Below are positions 17,003-26,674 of a DNA stretch of 64,000 bases, in pieces. Below the pieces are notes generated by a model. It saw nothing but the letters and a program-made list of their open reading frames with translations. It was not told where the DNA came from and made no database searches. This DNA comes from Sulfurivermis fontis (GTDB lineage Bacteria > Pseudomonadota > Gammaproteobacteria > Thiohalomonadales > Thiohalomonadaceae). The position numbers and the translations under genes were made by a program. Where the stretch lies: positions 3,030,501 through 3,094,500 of the forward strand of contig NZ_AP018724.1 in NCBI RefSeq assembly GCF_004001245.1. Direction: 5' to 3'. The first letter of the stretch is position 1; the number at the start of each line of letters is the position of its first letter.

Positions 17003-18409
17003 ATGACCACCGCCCTGCTCTGGTTCCGCCGCGACCTGCGTCTGGCCGACAATCCGGCCCTGCGCGCGGCCCTCGCCCATGGCGAGCGGGTGATCCCGCT
17101 CTACATCGACACGCCGGAAGCCCATAACGAAGGCGCCGCCGCGCGCTGGTGGCTGCATCACAGTCTCGCGGCCCTGGATGCAAGCCTGCAACAAAAAGGC
17201 TCACGCCTGCTGCTGCGCCGCGGCGACGCACTGGAGGTGTTGCGCGCCGTGGCACGGGAAGGCGGTGCCACGGCGGTGTACTGGAACCGCGTCTACGAGC
17301 CGGCCGCCATGGCGCGCGACAACGGCATCATGCAGGCCCTGCGCGCCGACGGCATCAGCGTCGCCAGCAGCAATGCGCTGCTGCTCAACGAACCGTGGCA
17401 CTTGCTCAAGGCGGACGGTGCGCCCTATCGCGTCTTTACGCCTTACTGGAACGCGGCACAGAGGCGCGGCTTCGATCTCGCCCTGCATGCGGCACCGGCG
17501 GCGCTGCCGCCGGTGCCGGCGGGATTGCGCAGCGAACCACTGGAAGCCTTGCAACTGCTGCCGCGCATCCGCTGGGACGGGGGACTGGCCGCCCAGTGGC
17601 GGCCCGGGGAGGCCGGCGCCGTGCAACGACTGACGGCGTTCCTCGGCGATGCCCTCGCGGCCTATGCCGTGGAACGTGACCGCCCCGACCACACCGGGAC
17701 CGCGCGCCTGTCGCCACACCTGCACTACGGCGAGGTCAGTCCGCAACGTCTGGTGACTATGGTGCAGCAGCGCCTGGCCATGCAGCGCGATGCCGGCCTG
17801 ACACAAAATGCCGAGAGCTGGCTGCGCCAACTGGCCTGGCGCGAATTTGCCCACCAGTTGCTGTATCACTTTCCGCACACCGTCAACGAACCCCTGGACG
17901 CGCGCTTCGCCCGCTTCCCCTGGCGGCGCGATTACACGGAAGACCTCATCGCCTGGCAGCATGGTGATACCGGCATCCCCATCGTCGATGCCGGCATGCG
18001 CGAGCTATGGCACAGCGGCTGGATGCACAACCGCGTGCGCATGATCGCTGCCTCGTTTCTCACCAAGAATCTGCTCATCCCCTGGCAGGAAGGCGCACGC
18101 TGGTTCATGGACACGCTGGTGGACGCGGATCTGGCCAACAACACGCTGGGCTGGCAATGGGTGGCCGGCTGCGGCGCCGATGCCGCGCCGTATTTCCGCA
18201 TCTTCAATCCGGTGAGCCAGGGGGAAAAATTTGATCCCCTGGGGAACTACGTACGCCGTTGGGTGCCTGAGCTGACAAAGCTGCCGGATAAATATGTCCA
18301 TCAGCCGTGGAACGCACCACAGCCACCGACACACTACCCGCCGCCGCTGGTCGATCTCAAGGCGAGTCGGGAACGTGCCCTGGAGGCTTACGCCGGCATC
18401 AAAACGTAA
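17003..18409 (+). CDS. phrB: deoxyribodipyrimidine photo-lyase (CPD photolyase)
   Basis: 468 residues, normal for class I photolyases. It opens TALLWFRRDLRLADNPAL (antenna domain). The FAD domain contains RLSPHLHYGEVSP, LRQLAWREFAHQLLYHFP, GIPIVDAGMREL, GWMHNRVRMI and NNTLGWQWVAGCGADAAPYFRIFNP. It repairs UV-induced cyclobutane dimers using blue light. The ATG at 17003 was chosen because the catalytic fold starts immediately after it. It is 130 bp upstream of ackA. Confidence 0.95.
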   Translation: MTTALLWFRRDLRLADNPALRAALAHGERVIPLYIDTPEAHNEGAAARWWLHHSLAALDASLQQKGSRLLLRRGDALEVLRAVAREGGATAVYWNRVYEPAAMARDNGIMQALRADGISVASSNALLLNEPWHLLKADGAPYRVFTPYWNAAQRRGFDLALHAAPAALPPVPAGLRSEPLEALQLLPRIRWDGGLAAQWRPGEAGAVQRLTAFLGDALAAYAVERDRPDHTGTARLSPHLHYGEVSPQRLVTMVQQRLAMQRDAGLTQNAESWLRQLAWREFAHQLLYHFPHTVNEPLDARFARFPWRRDYTEDLIAWQHGDTGIPIVDAGMRELWHSGWMHNRVRMIAASFLTKNLLIPWQEGARWFMDTLVDADLANNTLGWQWVAGCGADAAPYFRIFNPVSQGEKFDPLGNYVRRWVPELTKLPDKYVHQPWNAPQPPTHYPPPLVDLKASRERALEAYAGIKT

Positions 18410-18538
18410 CACTCGGCGGTTATGGTCTATGCTGAGTGAAACCGCCGCCGGCCATGTCGAGGGCGGACCCAGCCAATACCCGCACCCCTTCCCGTTGTAC
18501 AACGACATGGACCTGTTTGCTGTTCCGACCACCCGCGC

Positions 18539-19729
18539 ATGAAAATCCTGGTACTCAACTGCGGCAGCTCGTCGCTCAAATTCAAGGTCTTTGCCGCTCC
18601 TGATCTGCGCTGGTTGGCCGGCGGAACGGCGGAGCGCATCGGCCAGCCCGACAGCCTGCTGCGCATGGCCTGGCTGGATGGCGCAGGGGAATATCCCGGG
18701 GCGGCCCCTGATCACCAGGCCGCCCTGCGACAGGTATTCCGCCTTCTGGCGCAGCACGGCGTCGTTGCCGATCCGGTGCAACTCAGCGCCGTTGGCCATC
18801 GCGTGGTCCATGGCGGCGATCGCTTCCGCGCACCGCTGTTGCTCGATGCTGCCAATCTCGCGGAATTGCGCCAACTCACGCCGCTGGCACCACTGCACCA
18901 TCCGGCCAATCTGCGCGGCATCGAACTGGCCGGCGCGCTGTGCCCGGGCGTGCCGCAGGTCGCGGTGTTCGACACGGCCTTTCATCACACCCTGCCGCCC
19001 CGCGCCTGGCGCTACGCGCTGCCGGAATGGACCTGGCGCGACTACCAGGTGCGCCGTTACGGCTTTCACGGTACCTCGGTGCAATACGTCTGCCGCCGCG
19101 CCGCCGAGCTGATGGGGCGGCCGCTGGATCAGCTCAACCTGATCGTGCTGCACCTGGGCAACGGCGCCAGCGTCACGGCGGTGCAGGGCGGTCACAGTGT
19201 CGACACCTCCATGGGCATGACGCCGCTGGAAGGGCTGGTGATGGGCACCCGTACGGGCGACCTCGATGCGGCGGTGCCGTTTTATCTCATGCGCCACGCC
19301 GGGCTGGATGCCGCCGCCGCCGAACACCTGCTGTTTTTCGACAGCGGCCTGCATGGCCTGTGCGGCAGCAGCGACATGCGCGCGGTGCATGCCCGCGCCG
19401 AAGCAGGCGACGCGGATGCGCAACTGGCGCTCGATGTCACCGGCTACCGCCTGAAGAAATATATCGGTGCCTACAGTGCCGCCCTGGGCCGGGTCGACGC
19501 GGTGATCTTCACTGCCGGCATCGGCGAAAACGATGCCGACATGCGACGACGCGCCTGCGGCGGCCTGGAACGGTTCGGCATATGGCTCGACGCCGGACGC
19601 AATGACGCAACACACAGTGAGGCGCGCCGCATCTCCAGCGACGACAGCCCGGTACAGGTGTGGGTGATCCCCACCGACGAGGAACTGGAGATCGCCCGCA
19701 TCACACTCGAACTCACCACAACGGCCTGA
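18539..19729 (+). CDS. ackA: acetate kinase
   Basis: 396 residues. It starts [18 protein letters not shown], the acetate kinase phosphate motif, with [21 protein letters not shown] (catalytic His region), [33 protein letters not shown] and ITAGIGEN-like [14 protein letters not shown]. It makes ATP and acetate from acetyl phosphate. The phosphoketolase gene follows after 10 bp, so acetyl phosphate from phosphoketolase is the likely substrate. No pta is present here. Confidence 0.95.
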   Translation: MKILVLNCGSSSLKFKVFAAPDLRWLAGGTAERIGQPDSLLRMAWLDGAGEYPGAAPDHQAALRQVFRLLAQHGVVADPVQLSAVGHRVVHGGDRFRAPLLLDAANLAELRQLTPLAPLHHPANLRGIELAGALCPGVPQVAVFDTAFHHTLPPRAWRYALPEWTWRDYQVRRYGFHGTSVQYVCRRAAELMGRPLDQLNLIVLHLGNGASVTAVQGGHSVDTSMGMTPLEGLVMGTRTGDLDAAVPFYLMRHAGLDAAAAEHLLFFDSGLHGLCGSSDMRAVHARAEAGDADAQLALDVTGYRLKKYIGAYSAALGRVDAVIFTAGIGENDADMRRRACGGLERFGIWLDAGRNDATHSEARRISSDDSPVQVWVIPTDEELEIARITLELTTTA

Positions 19730-19739
19730 GGAATCTGCC

Positions 19740-22115
19740 ATGACCACACACAATCCCGCGGCACCGCTCGACGCCACCGAACTGGCGCAGATGGACGCCT
19801 GGTGGCGCGCCGCCAACTATCTTTCCGTGGGACAGATCTATCTGCTCGACAACCCGTTGCTCAAGCAGCAACTCACCGTGGACCACGTCAAGCCGCGCCT
19901 GCTTGGCCATTGGGGCACCACACCGGGCCTGAATTTCATCTACGTCCACCTCAATCGCATCATCCGTCAGCGCGACCTCGACATGATCTACGTCTGCGGT
20001 CCCGGCCACGGCGGGCCGGCGATGGTGGCCAACGCCTGGCTGGAAGGCAGCTACAGCGAGACCTACCCCGATATTTCGCTCGACGCCGAGGGCATGAAAC
20101 GGCTGTTCAAGCAGTTCTCCTTTCCCGGCGGCATTCCCAGCCACGTGGCGCCGGAAACACCCGGCTCGATCCATGAGGGTGGCGAACTGGGTTATGCCCT
20201 GAGCCACGCCTTCGGCGCCGCCTTCGACAATCCCGATCTGCTGGTGGCCTGCGTGGTCGGCGACGGCGAGGCGGAGACCGGGCCGCTGGCCACCGCCTGG
20301 CATTCCAACAAATTCCTCAATCCCATCAGCGACGGCGCGGTGCTGCCGATCCTGCACCTGAACGGCTACAAGATCGCCAACCCCACCGTGCTGGCGCGCA
20401 TCCCGCATGACGAACTGGAGGCCTTGATGCGTGGCTACGGCTACGAGCCGTTTTTCGTGGAGGGCTCCGACCCGATGCAGATGCACCAGCAGATGGCCGC
20501 CACATTGGACACGGTGTGCGAACGCATCCGCCTGATTCAGCATCATGCCCGCAGCGCCAATGATCCGACGCGCCCGCAGTGGCCGATGATCATCCTGCGC
20601 TCGCCCAAGGGCTGGACCGGCCCGAAGAGCGTGGATGGCAAAAAGACCGAAGACTACTGGCGCTCACATCAGGTTCCCTTCGGCGAGCTGCGCGAGAAGC
20701 CGGGCCACATCACCCTGTTGCAGGAGTGGTTGCAAAGCTACCGGCCGCAGGAGCTGTTCGATGATCACGGCCGTCCCAGCCCGGAGATCATGGCACTGGC
20801 ACCGCAGGGCACGCGGCGCATGTCGGCGAACCCCCACGCCAACGGCGGCCTGTTGCTCAAGGCCCTGCGTCTGCCCAACTTCCGCGACTATGCCTTGCCA
20901 GTCACCAAGCCCGGCACCAGCAGCGCCGAATCCATCCGCGCCCTCGGCCGCTTCCTGCGCGATGTCATGCAAAAGAACGCCGACCATCGCAACTTCCGCG
21001 TGTTCGGCCCGGACGAAACCGCCTCCAACAGACTGGGCGACCTGTTCGAGGTGACCGAGCGCACCTGGCTGGCCGATCGCTGTAACGACGACGATCACCT
21101 CGCCCCCGATGGCCGCGTGATGGAAATCCTGTCCGAGCATACCTGTCAGGGCTGGCTCGAGGGCTACCTGCTCACCGGACGCCACGGCTTCTTCTCCTGC
21201 TACGAGGCCTTCATCCACCTCGTCGATTCGATGTTCAACCAGCACGCCAAGTGGCTCAAGGTGACGCGCCACATCCCCTGGCGCCGTTCCATCGCCTCGC
21301 TCAACTACCTGCTCACCTCCCATGTCTGGCGCCAGGACCACAACGGTTTCTCGCACCAGGACCCCGGCTTCATCGATCACGTGGTGAACAAGAAGGCGGA
21401 GATCATCCGCGTCTACCTGCCGCCCGACGCCAACACCCTGCTATCGGTGGCCGACCACTGTCTGCGCTCACGCGACTACGTCAACGTCATCGTCGCGGGC
21501 AAACAGCCGCAGTTGCAGTATCTGGACATGGACGCCGCGGTGAAGCATTGCACCGAGGGCCTGGGGATCTGGGAATGGGCCAGCAACGATCAGGGCGGCG
21601 AGCCGGACGTGGTGATGGCCTGCGCCGGCGACATTCCCACTCTGGAAACCCTGGCCGCGGTGGACATCCTGCGCCGTGAGTTCCCTACGCTGCGTGTGCG
21701 CGTGGTCAACATCGTCAACCTGATGCGTCTGCTGCCGCCGTCAGAACACCCGCACGGCCTGCCCGACAAGGAGTTCGACACCCTGTTCACTGCCGACAAG
21801 CCGATCATCTTCGCCTATCACGGCTATCCGTGGCTGATTCATCGTCTGGCCTATCGCCGCACCAACCACAAGAACCTGCACGTGCGCGGCTACAAGGAAG
21901 AGGGCACCACCACCACCCCTTTCGATATGGTGGTGATGAACGACCTGGACCGCTTTCACCTGGTGATGGATGTCATCGAGCGCCTGCCCCAGCTTGGCGC
22001 TGCCGCCGCCTACGCCAAGCAACGGCTGCGTGAGAAGCTCATCGAGCACAAGGAATACATCCGCCACCACGGCGAGGACATGCCGGAGATCCGTGACTGG
22101 GTGTGGCCGTATTGA
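19740..22115 (+). CDS. xfp: xylulose-5-phosphate/fructose-6-phosphate phosphoketolase
   Basis: 791 residues, typical length. Thiamine-diphosphate enzyme: conserved [60 protein letters not shown] (ThDP/Mg motif) and later [18 protein letters not shown] and [20 protein letters not shown]. It phosphorolytically cleaves xylulose-5-P (and often fructose-6-P) to acetyl phosphate plus a sugar phosphate. With ackA it forms a two-gene route from pentose phosphates to acetate and ATP. Whether it prefers one sugar cannot be decided here. Confidence 0.95.
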   Translation: MTTHNPAAPLDATELAQMDAWWRAANYLSVGQIYLLDNPLLKQQLTVDHVKPRLLGHWGTTPGLNFIYVHLNRIIRQRDLDMIYVCGPGHGGPAMVANAWLEGSYSETYPDISLDAEGMKRLFKQFSFPGGIPSHVAPETPGSIHEGGELGYALSHAFGAAFDNPDLLVACVVGDGEAETGPLATAWHSNKFLNPISDGAVLPILHLNGYKIANPTVLARIPHDELEALMRGYGYEPFFVEGSDPMQMHQQMAATLDTVCERIRLIQHHARSANDPTRPQWPMIILRSPKGWTGPKSVDGKKTEDYWRSHQVPFGELREKPGHITLLQEWLQSYRPQELFDDHGRPSPEIMALAPQGTRRMSANPHANGGLLLKALRLPNFRDYALPVTKPGTSSAESIRALGRFLRDVMQKNADHRNFRVFGPDETASNRLGDLFEVTERTWLADRCNDDDHLAPDGRVMEILSEHTCQGWLEGYLLTGRHGFFSCYEAFIHLVDSMFNQHAKWLKVTRHIPWRRSIASLNYLLTSHVWRQDHNGFSHQDPGFIDHVVNKKAEIIRVYLPPDANTLLSVADHCLRSRDYVNVIVAGKQPQLQYLDMDAAVKHCTEGLGIWEWASNDQGGEPDVVMACAGDIPTLETLAAVDILRREFPTLRVRVVNIVNLMRLLPPSEHPHGLPDKEFDTLFTADKPIIFAYHGYPWLIHRLAYRRTNHKNLHVRGYKEEGTTTTPFDMVVMNDLDRFHLVMDVIERLPQLGAAAAYAKQRLREKLIEHKEYIRHHGEDMPEIRDWVWPY

Positions 22116-22233
22116 AGTCGACAGCTGCAAGTGCAGGCCGGATATAGCGCAGCGGTATCGGGCAGGAGCGTGCGCGCCCCTACGCTCGGTTCACGGGCGC
22201 ACGGGCGCGTAGTGCGCTGCCATAACTGTCGGA

Positions 22234-23307
22234 TTAGCGGCCGCGCAGGCCCAGCGGATCGTCGGGATTGACGCCAGCCTTGAACGGCAGGCGGCGATCG
22301 TGGTGGGTGAGCTGGTAGACCATACCGATCCAGTTGTTGATCACCGCCTCGGCGCTGTCATGCCAGGTATTGTCCAGCTGCGCCGCCACGATCTCCTCCG
22401 GCATCTCCGGGATCGGCAAGCCCCTGGCCTTCGCCGCCTCCAGCTGCTCGCGGTATTCGTCGAGGATCGCCTCGCTCTGCGCGGTGAAATAGTTCTCCAC
22501 GAAGGGCGGATAGTCGGCACGATCGCCGTTGGCATAGTGCAACACCTCGCGCTTGTATTCCTTCAGCAGCGAGATCACGTCGTATTCGGGATGGCCCTGG
22601 AAGAACACCAGACGGAACAGGTCGGGACTCACCGCCAGGTGCACACCGGCCTGGGCACTCTCCACCAGCACGCGGCAACCGACTGTCTCGAACTGCTCAC
22701 GATCGATCTGGTTGAAGCGCGAATGCGGCACATCGAAGCGGGTATTGACGCCAGTGACCAGCGGATGACGGCGGTCCATCACCCGGTGCGAATACACACC
22801 CCAGCGCTTGAAGCCGAGCGGACGGCGCTTCTGGCCGTAGCGGAACTCCATTACCGCATGGGTGGTGAGGCAGGAACACAACGTCGAGGTCACGTTTTCA
22901 TAGGCCCAGTCGATCACCTCGATCAGCGGCCGCCAGAACGGCTGCTGCGACAGCTCGCTACCCTGCACATTGGCACCGGTGATGATCAGCGCGTCGAGGC
23001 CCTGCGCCTTCACCTGCTCGAAGGTCTCGTAAAACCTGTCGACGTGTTCCTGGCCCTTGGCACCGCGCTTCAGCTCCTTGAGGGTGAACGGGTGCAGATA
23101 GAACTGAGCGATCTGGTTGCTCTCGCCGATGAGGCGGAAGAACTGCCGCTCGGTGGCCTCCAGCGCGGCGTCCGGCATCATGTTGAGCAGGCCGACGTGC
23201 AGCTCACGGATATCCTGCTGCAAGGCATAGTCGCGCGGCAGCACGTTCTGCCCCTCCTGCTTCATGCGCTCGAAGGTGGGGAGATCAGTATGGGCGACCA
23301 AGGGCAT
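22234..23307 (-). CDS. metA: homoserine O-succinyltransferase (MetA family)
   Basis: 357 residues. MetA-fold glutamine-amidotransferase-like protein: LNMMPDAALEATERQFFRLI, LIITGANVQGSE, the nucleophile region TLCSCLTTHAVMEF, and the His-Glu pair in FFQGHPEYD. It activates homoserine for methionine synthesis. Acyl specificity (succinyl versus acetyl) depends on one residue next to the cysteine and is inferred from family only. The 5' region holds phased decamer repeats (23347-23376); I saw no obvious SAM riboswitch. Confidence 0.88.
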   Translation of the reverse strand: MPLVAHTDLPTFERMKQEGQNVLPRDYALQQDIRELHVGLLNMMPDAALEATERQFFRLIGESNQIAQFYLHPFTLKELKRGAKGQEHVDRFYETFEQVKAQGLDALIITGANVQGSELSQQPFWRPLIEVIDWAYENVTSTLCSCLTTHAVMEFRYGQKRRPLGFKRWGVYSHRVMDRRHPLVTGVNTRFDVPHSRFNQIDREQFETVGCRVLVESAQAGVHLAVSPDLFRLVFFQGHPEYDVISLLKEYKREVLHYANGDRADYPPFVENYFTAQSEAILDEYREQLEAAKARGLPIPEMPEEIVAAQLDNTWHDSAEAVINNWIGMVYQLTHHDRRLPFKAGVNPDDPLGLRGR

Positions 23308-23346
23308 GGGTGATTTCCTCGATAATCAAACGGCGTGAAAACAGTC

Positions 23347-23376
23347 CGCGAATAAACGTGAATGGACGCAAATATT
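23347..23376. repeat. three tandem decamers of the CGYRAATRRA type
   Basis: Units CGCGAATAAA, CGTGAATGGA and CGCAAATATT, in exact 10-bp register, between metA and the divergent end of the region. The same decamer family occurs at 53746-53775 and, inverted, at 53825-53844. Confidence 0.6.
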
Positions 23377-23421
23377 GCTCAGAATATGTCGTCGTTGGAT
23401 TTGCGGGTTCCTTGCCGTTTC

Positions 23422-24267
23422 TCATTCCTGCCTTGCAATGGCGCGCTCGATCAGGGCGAGGAAATCCCCTTCGCTCTGCACTTGGGCCAGTTCGGCGGTG
23501 GTGATGGTGTAGCCGTACTGCCGGGCGATCGCCTCGTAACGCGGCACCCGCGCCCGGAACAGGCGCGAGAACACCCAGCGCACGAAGTCGTCCGGGTCGA
23601 TCTGCGCCACGTAATCCAGCGCGCGCTCTCGCATGTAGATGGCCAGTTGCTCGTCGAGAAAGGCCTCGCGGTAATACAGCGGCTTGGGGTCCGCCTCGGC
23701 GCGACTGATCAGCGCGCGCTCATCCGCTTCCGAGGCCTGGATGTAAAGAAACAGGGTGTGCTCGGCCAGTTCATCCAACAGACCCGGTTCATCCAGCTCG
23801 CACAGCGAACCGCCGGCATCGTTGATGAAGTGCTGATAGCCGTACAGCGACTGCGCCTTGCGGATGAACTCCGGCACGTCGCGGAAGGTGGCCACCTCGG
23901 CGACGCGGTGCAGTGCCTGGCGGCGCTTGAACTCGGTGAGCGACAAACCGCCCAGTTCGGGATTGCCCAGCTTGCCCATGAAGGTGGACACCGGCTTCAG
24001 ATGATCCACCGTGATGTTGTTACGGATATAGATGGAGTCCGAACGCAGCAGGTCACGCAGAAACGGCACCTGCATGGCCTGCTGCTTGATGTTGTCGAGG
24101 ATCGCCTCGTCCAGGTAGCGCGTGCCGATGCGGTAGTCGGCCGAGAAGTGAAACCAGTTGCTGGCGCGCAGCAGGGTGGAGATGCGCGTCTTGCCCACGC
24201 CGGACATGCCCAGCAGGGTGATGCACTTGTGCTCCCAATGACGGAACTGCTCGGCGCTCAGTTTCAC
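23422..24267 (-). CDS. P-loop NTPase of unknown role
   Basis: 281 residues starting with GTG (MKLSAEQFRHWEHK). A Walker A motif GMSGVGKTRIS lies at residues 20-30. Later segments include the ADYRIGTRYLDEAI motif and a C-terminal helical region (DDFVRWVFSRLFRARVPRY). The single-Walker-A small ATPase/kinase look fits a conserved gammaproteobacterial family often annotated simply as ATPase. It lies upstream of metA on the same strand with a 114-bp gap. No signal peptide. Function not assignable. Confidence 0.7.
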   Translation of the reverse strand: MKLSAEQFRHWEHKCITLLGMSGVGKTRISTLLRASNWFHFSADYRIGTRYLDEAILDNIKQQAMQVPFLRDLLRSDSIYIRNNITVDHLKPVSTFMGKLGNPELGGLSLTEFKRRQALHRVAEVATFRDVPEFIRKAQSLYGYQHFINDAGGSLCELDEPGLLDELAEHTLFLYIQASEADERALISRAEADPKPLYYREAFLDEQLAIYMRERALDYVAQIDPDDFVRWVFSRLFRARVPRYEAIARQYGYTITTAELAQVQSEGDFLALIERAIARQE

Positions 24268-24348
24268 GAAACCCGCTCCCCGGGGTAAACGAAAAGAGCG
24301 TCATTGTAGCGCGGTGCGCCGCTGCCGTCAGGGCAGCGGCCTGGTGCC

Positions 24349-26439
24349 TCACCGCCCCGGCGCCGGCTGTCTGATGGGGGCCGGCTGCGTGTGCAGCGGA
24401 GTGGGCCGCTCCTGGGTTTCCTCTCCCGGGTCTGCGCCATAGCCGACACTCGATGCCTTGTCACGGTCGGTGGTGGCCTGGGGCCGCTCTGCCGGCACTG
24501 CCGACGGCCGCACCGTTGCCGCCGGCCTGGCCGGTGTCGCCGGTGCCGGCGCGCTGGATGGCGTCCCCGCGCCTGGGCGCGGCACCGTGCGCGGTGCCTG
24601 CATGGCGGCCGGATCGGCCGGGTCGCGTGCCTCGAAGATGCGCACCCCCTCGTTCCACTCGTAGCGGCCGTGGGTGCCGGCATGGGGCGGCAGGGCGATC
24701 TGTCCCAGCGGCAGGGTGAACACATCTATCCAATCGGTGGCCACATCACGCTTCACCGGCCCGGCCCTCACCCGCATCACCACACGCAGGCGCGTCGCGG
24801 CGCTGACATCCATCAGATAGGTCGGCGCACCCAGGCGCAGGCCGTAGCCCTGCTGCACCACCGTGCCGGGCGTTGCCGTCAGCGGTGGCAGGCGCAGGGT
24901 CTCGGTGTGCTGATTGGCATTGTTCAGGGTGATGCGCTGCTCCACCGCCGGCCGGCCGTCCACCAGCAGGGCATACGGCACCAGCACCTTGCCGCTGCCA
25001 TTCAGACCCAGTCCGACCTCCAGCGCGCCGCTCAAGGCGCCGAGTTCGATGGCGGTATTGGTCAGTTCCGGCGGCACGGCGAAGGTAAATATCTCGCGCG
25101 GACTGCCGCCCAGCGGCGGGCGGAAGCTGCGGCTCTTGTGCCAGGGCGAATTGACCGGCGTCAGCTCCGCCCAGGTCTTGCCCAGGGCGTACAGCTTGAA
25201 GCCGAACCACGATCCGGCGGTGAAGACGAACTCATCGCCGCCAAACACCTGTCCCGGCGCCAATCCCACGCGACTGTAATATTCTTCCTGCGCGTCGCTG
25301 GTCACGGCCTGCAGACGCAGGGTCAGATCGCGGCCCGGATCATCGATGCTGCTGCGCACACTGCGCGTCGGCTCCAGGCGGCCGTTGAGGGCGACGGGAA
25401 TGCGCAGGCCGAAACCGTAGCCCATGCCGTAATTGACACGCAGGAAACCGGCGCCGAATTTCCACTTGCGCTCCCAGGCCAGTTCCTGCCCGAGGGTGAA
25501 GCCGGCGAGAAAGGGCTCACTGAACTCCAGCCTTCCTTCGTGGCGCTCGCCGGCAGGATAGTGATAGTCGCGGCCCTGCATCGCCGGACCACCCAGGCTC
25601 GCCGGCTCACGCGCCGCCGCCGACCGCCGCGCCACGGTCGGCTTCAGCACCGGCCCCACGGTCTGGGCCAGGGCATGAAATTCCCCGGTCAGGCGCGGCA
25701 CGCCGTCATTGTACAGCCGCCGCTCCACCGCCACCTGTTCGGTGACATCGAACTCGCCCACGCCGCTCAGCACGGCACGCAATACCGCATCCTCACCGCC
25801 CGCGGCCAACGCCTGACGCAGCGGATCATCGGCATCCAGCAAGGGCAACTCTGCGGTGATATAGCGGCGGAAACTCTGCTGCACATCCGGCGCCAGATCC
25901 GCCACGCGGGCCTGTGCCGCGGCCGCCTGATCCACCGGCGCCAGAAACCTTGCCAGTTCGGGTGCCGCAGCCGCCGCCTGCTGCGGGTCACGCACCACGA
26001 CCCGTACCTGGCGCACCATGAGCAGCCGATCGGGAAACTCCACCACCGCCTCGTTGATCTGCGGCCGACCGACCAGCGCGGTGGCGGGGATGCGCCGCAT
26101 TTGCTTGTCCAGTGCGCGCTGGGCCGTGAAGGTGCTGTCGAACAGCTTGTCCAGTGCGACCTTGTCGCCGCCGGCCGTCTCGATGCGGGTGCGCTGCATC
26201 GCCGCACGGTTCAGCACCTGGCGCGGCGCCTGGCGTGCCACCTCCATGGCCAGCACCGACTGCTCGTCCCAGTCGCGCAGCAACCGGGCCAGTTCGGGCG
26301 CTTTCTTCAGCACCGGAGGAACGGCCACCGCCGCCGCGGCCGGCGCCATGCCGGGCGGTGGCGCCGCCAGCACCGGGACAGCCGCCAGCAGCAGGATGAG
26401 CAGGGGAAAGGGAGATGTGCGCCAGGTTGATTTGGTCAT
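24349..26439 (-). CDS. large secreted protein of unknown function
   Basis: 696 residues. A signal peptide (about residues 1-25, SPFPLLILLLAAVPVLAAPPP) starts it. The middle (about 280-600) is beta-rich with aromatic alternation (FGAGFLRVNYGMGYGFGLRI, FVFTAGSWFGFKLYALGKTW). The tail (about 615-696) is a Pro/Ala/Thr-rich low-complexity linker such as PRPGAGTPSSAPAPATPARP. No catalytic motif recognised. Periplasmic or outer-membrane location is likely. An AAGGA site precedes the ATG. The P-loop gene follows 81 bp downstream on the same strand. Confidence 0.6.
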   Translation of the reverse strand: MTKSTWRTSPFPLLILLLAAVPVLAAPPPGMAPAAAAVAVPPVLKKAPELARLLRDWDEQSVLAMEVARQAPRQVLNRAAMQRTRIETAGGDKVALDKLFDSTFTAQRALDKQMRRIPATALVGRPQINEAVVEFPDRLLMVRQVRVVVRDPQQAAAAAPELARFLAPVDQAAAAQARVADLAPDVQQSFRRYITAELPLLDADDPLRQALAAGGEDAVLRAVLSGVGEFDVTEQVAVERRLYNDGVPRLTGEFHALAQTVGPVLKPTVARRSAAAREPASLGGPAMQGRDYHYPAGERHEGRLEFSEPFLAGFTLGQELAWERKWKFGAGFLRVNYGMGYGFGLRIPVALNGRLEPTRSVRSSIDDPGRDLTLRLQAVTSDAQEEYYSRVGLAPGQVFGGDEFVFTAGSWFGFKLYALGKTWAELTPVNSPWHKSRSFRPPLGGSPREIFTFAVPPELTNTAIELGALSGALEVGLGLNGSGKVLVPYALLVDGRPAVEQRITLNNANQHTETLRLPPLTATPGTVVQQGYGLRLGAPTYLMDVSAATRLRVVMRVRAGPVKRDVATDWIDVFTLPLGQIALPPHAGTHGRYEWNEGVRIFEARDPADPAAMQAPRTVPRPGAGTPSSAPAPATPARPAATVRPSAVPAERPQATTDRDKASSVGYGADPGEETQERPTPLHTQPAPIRQPAPGR

Positions 26440-26674
26440 GGTTCCATCCTTTCGTTTGTACGGTTATGACGCCACTGCGCCATAAGTGTGCTCCTTATGC
26501 CCGTGAATGCAACCCAGCGCAGCACCGGGTTGGAAACGGCGCAGGAAGGGACGTGGCGGCCGCAAGCAGGATAGGTTATTTCTTTATATCACCTTGTGCT
26601 GCCGCCGCCGCAGAGCATCCCACCGGACGCGCGGGGACGCCGCCCCCTGCCGGCCATCGCGGAAGGAGAGATAC

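Noticed and set aside
23308-23421. Possible SAM or other riboswitch before metA.
   Set aside because: No conserved core could be recognised; the region is dominated by decamer repeats.
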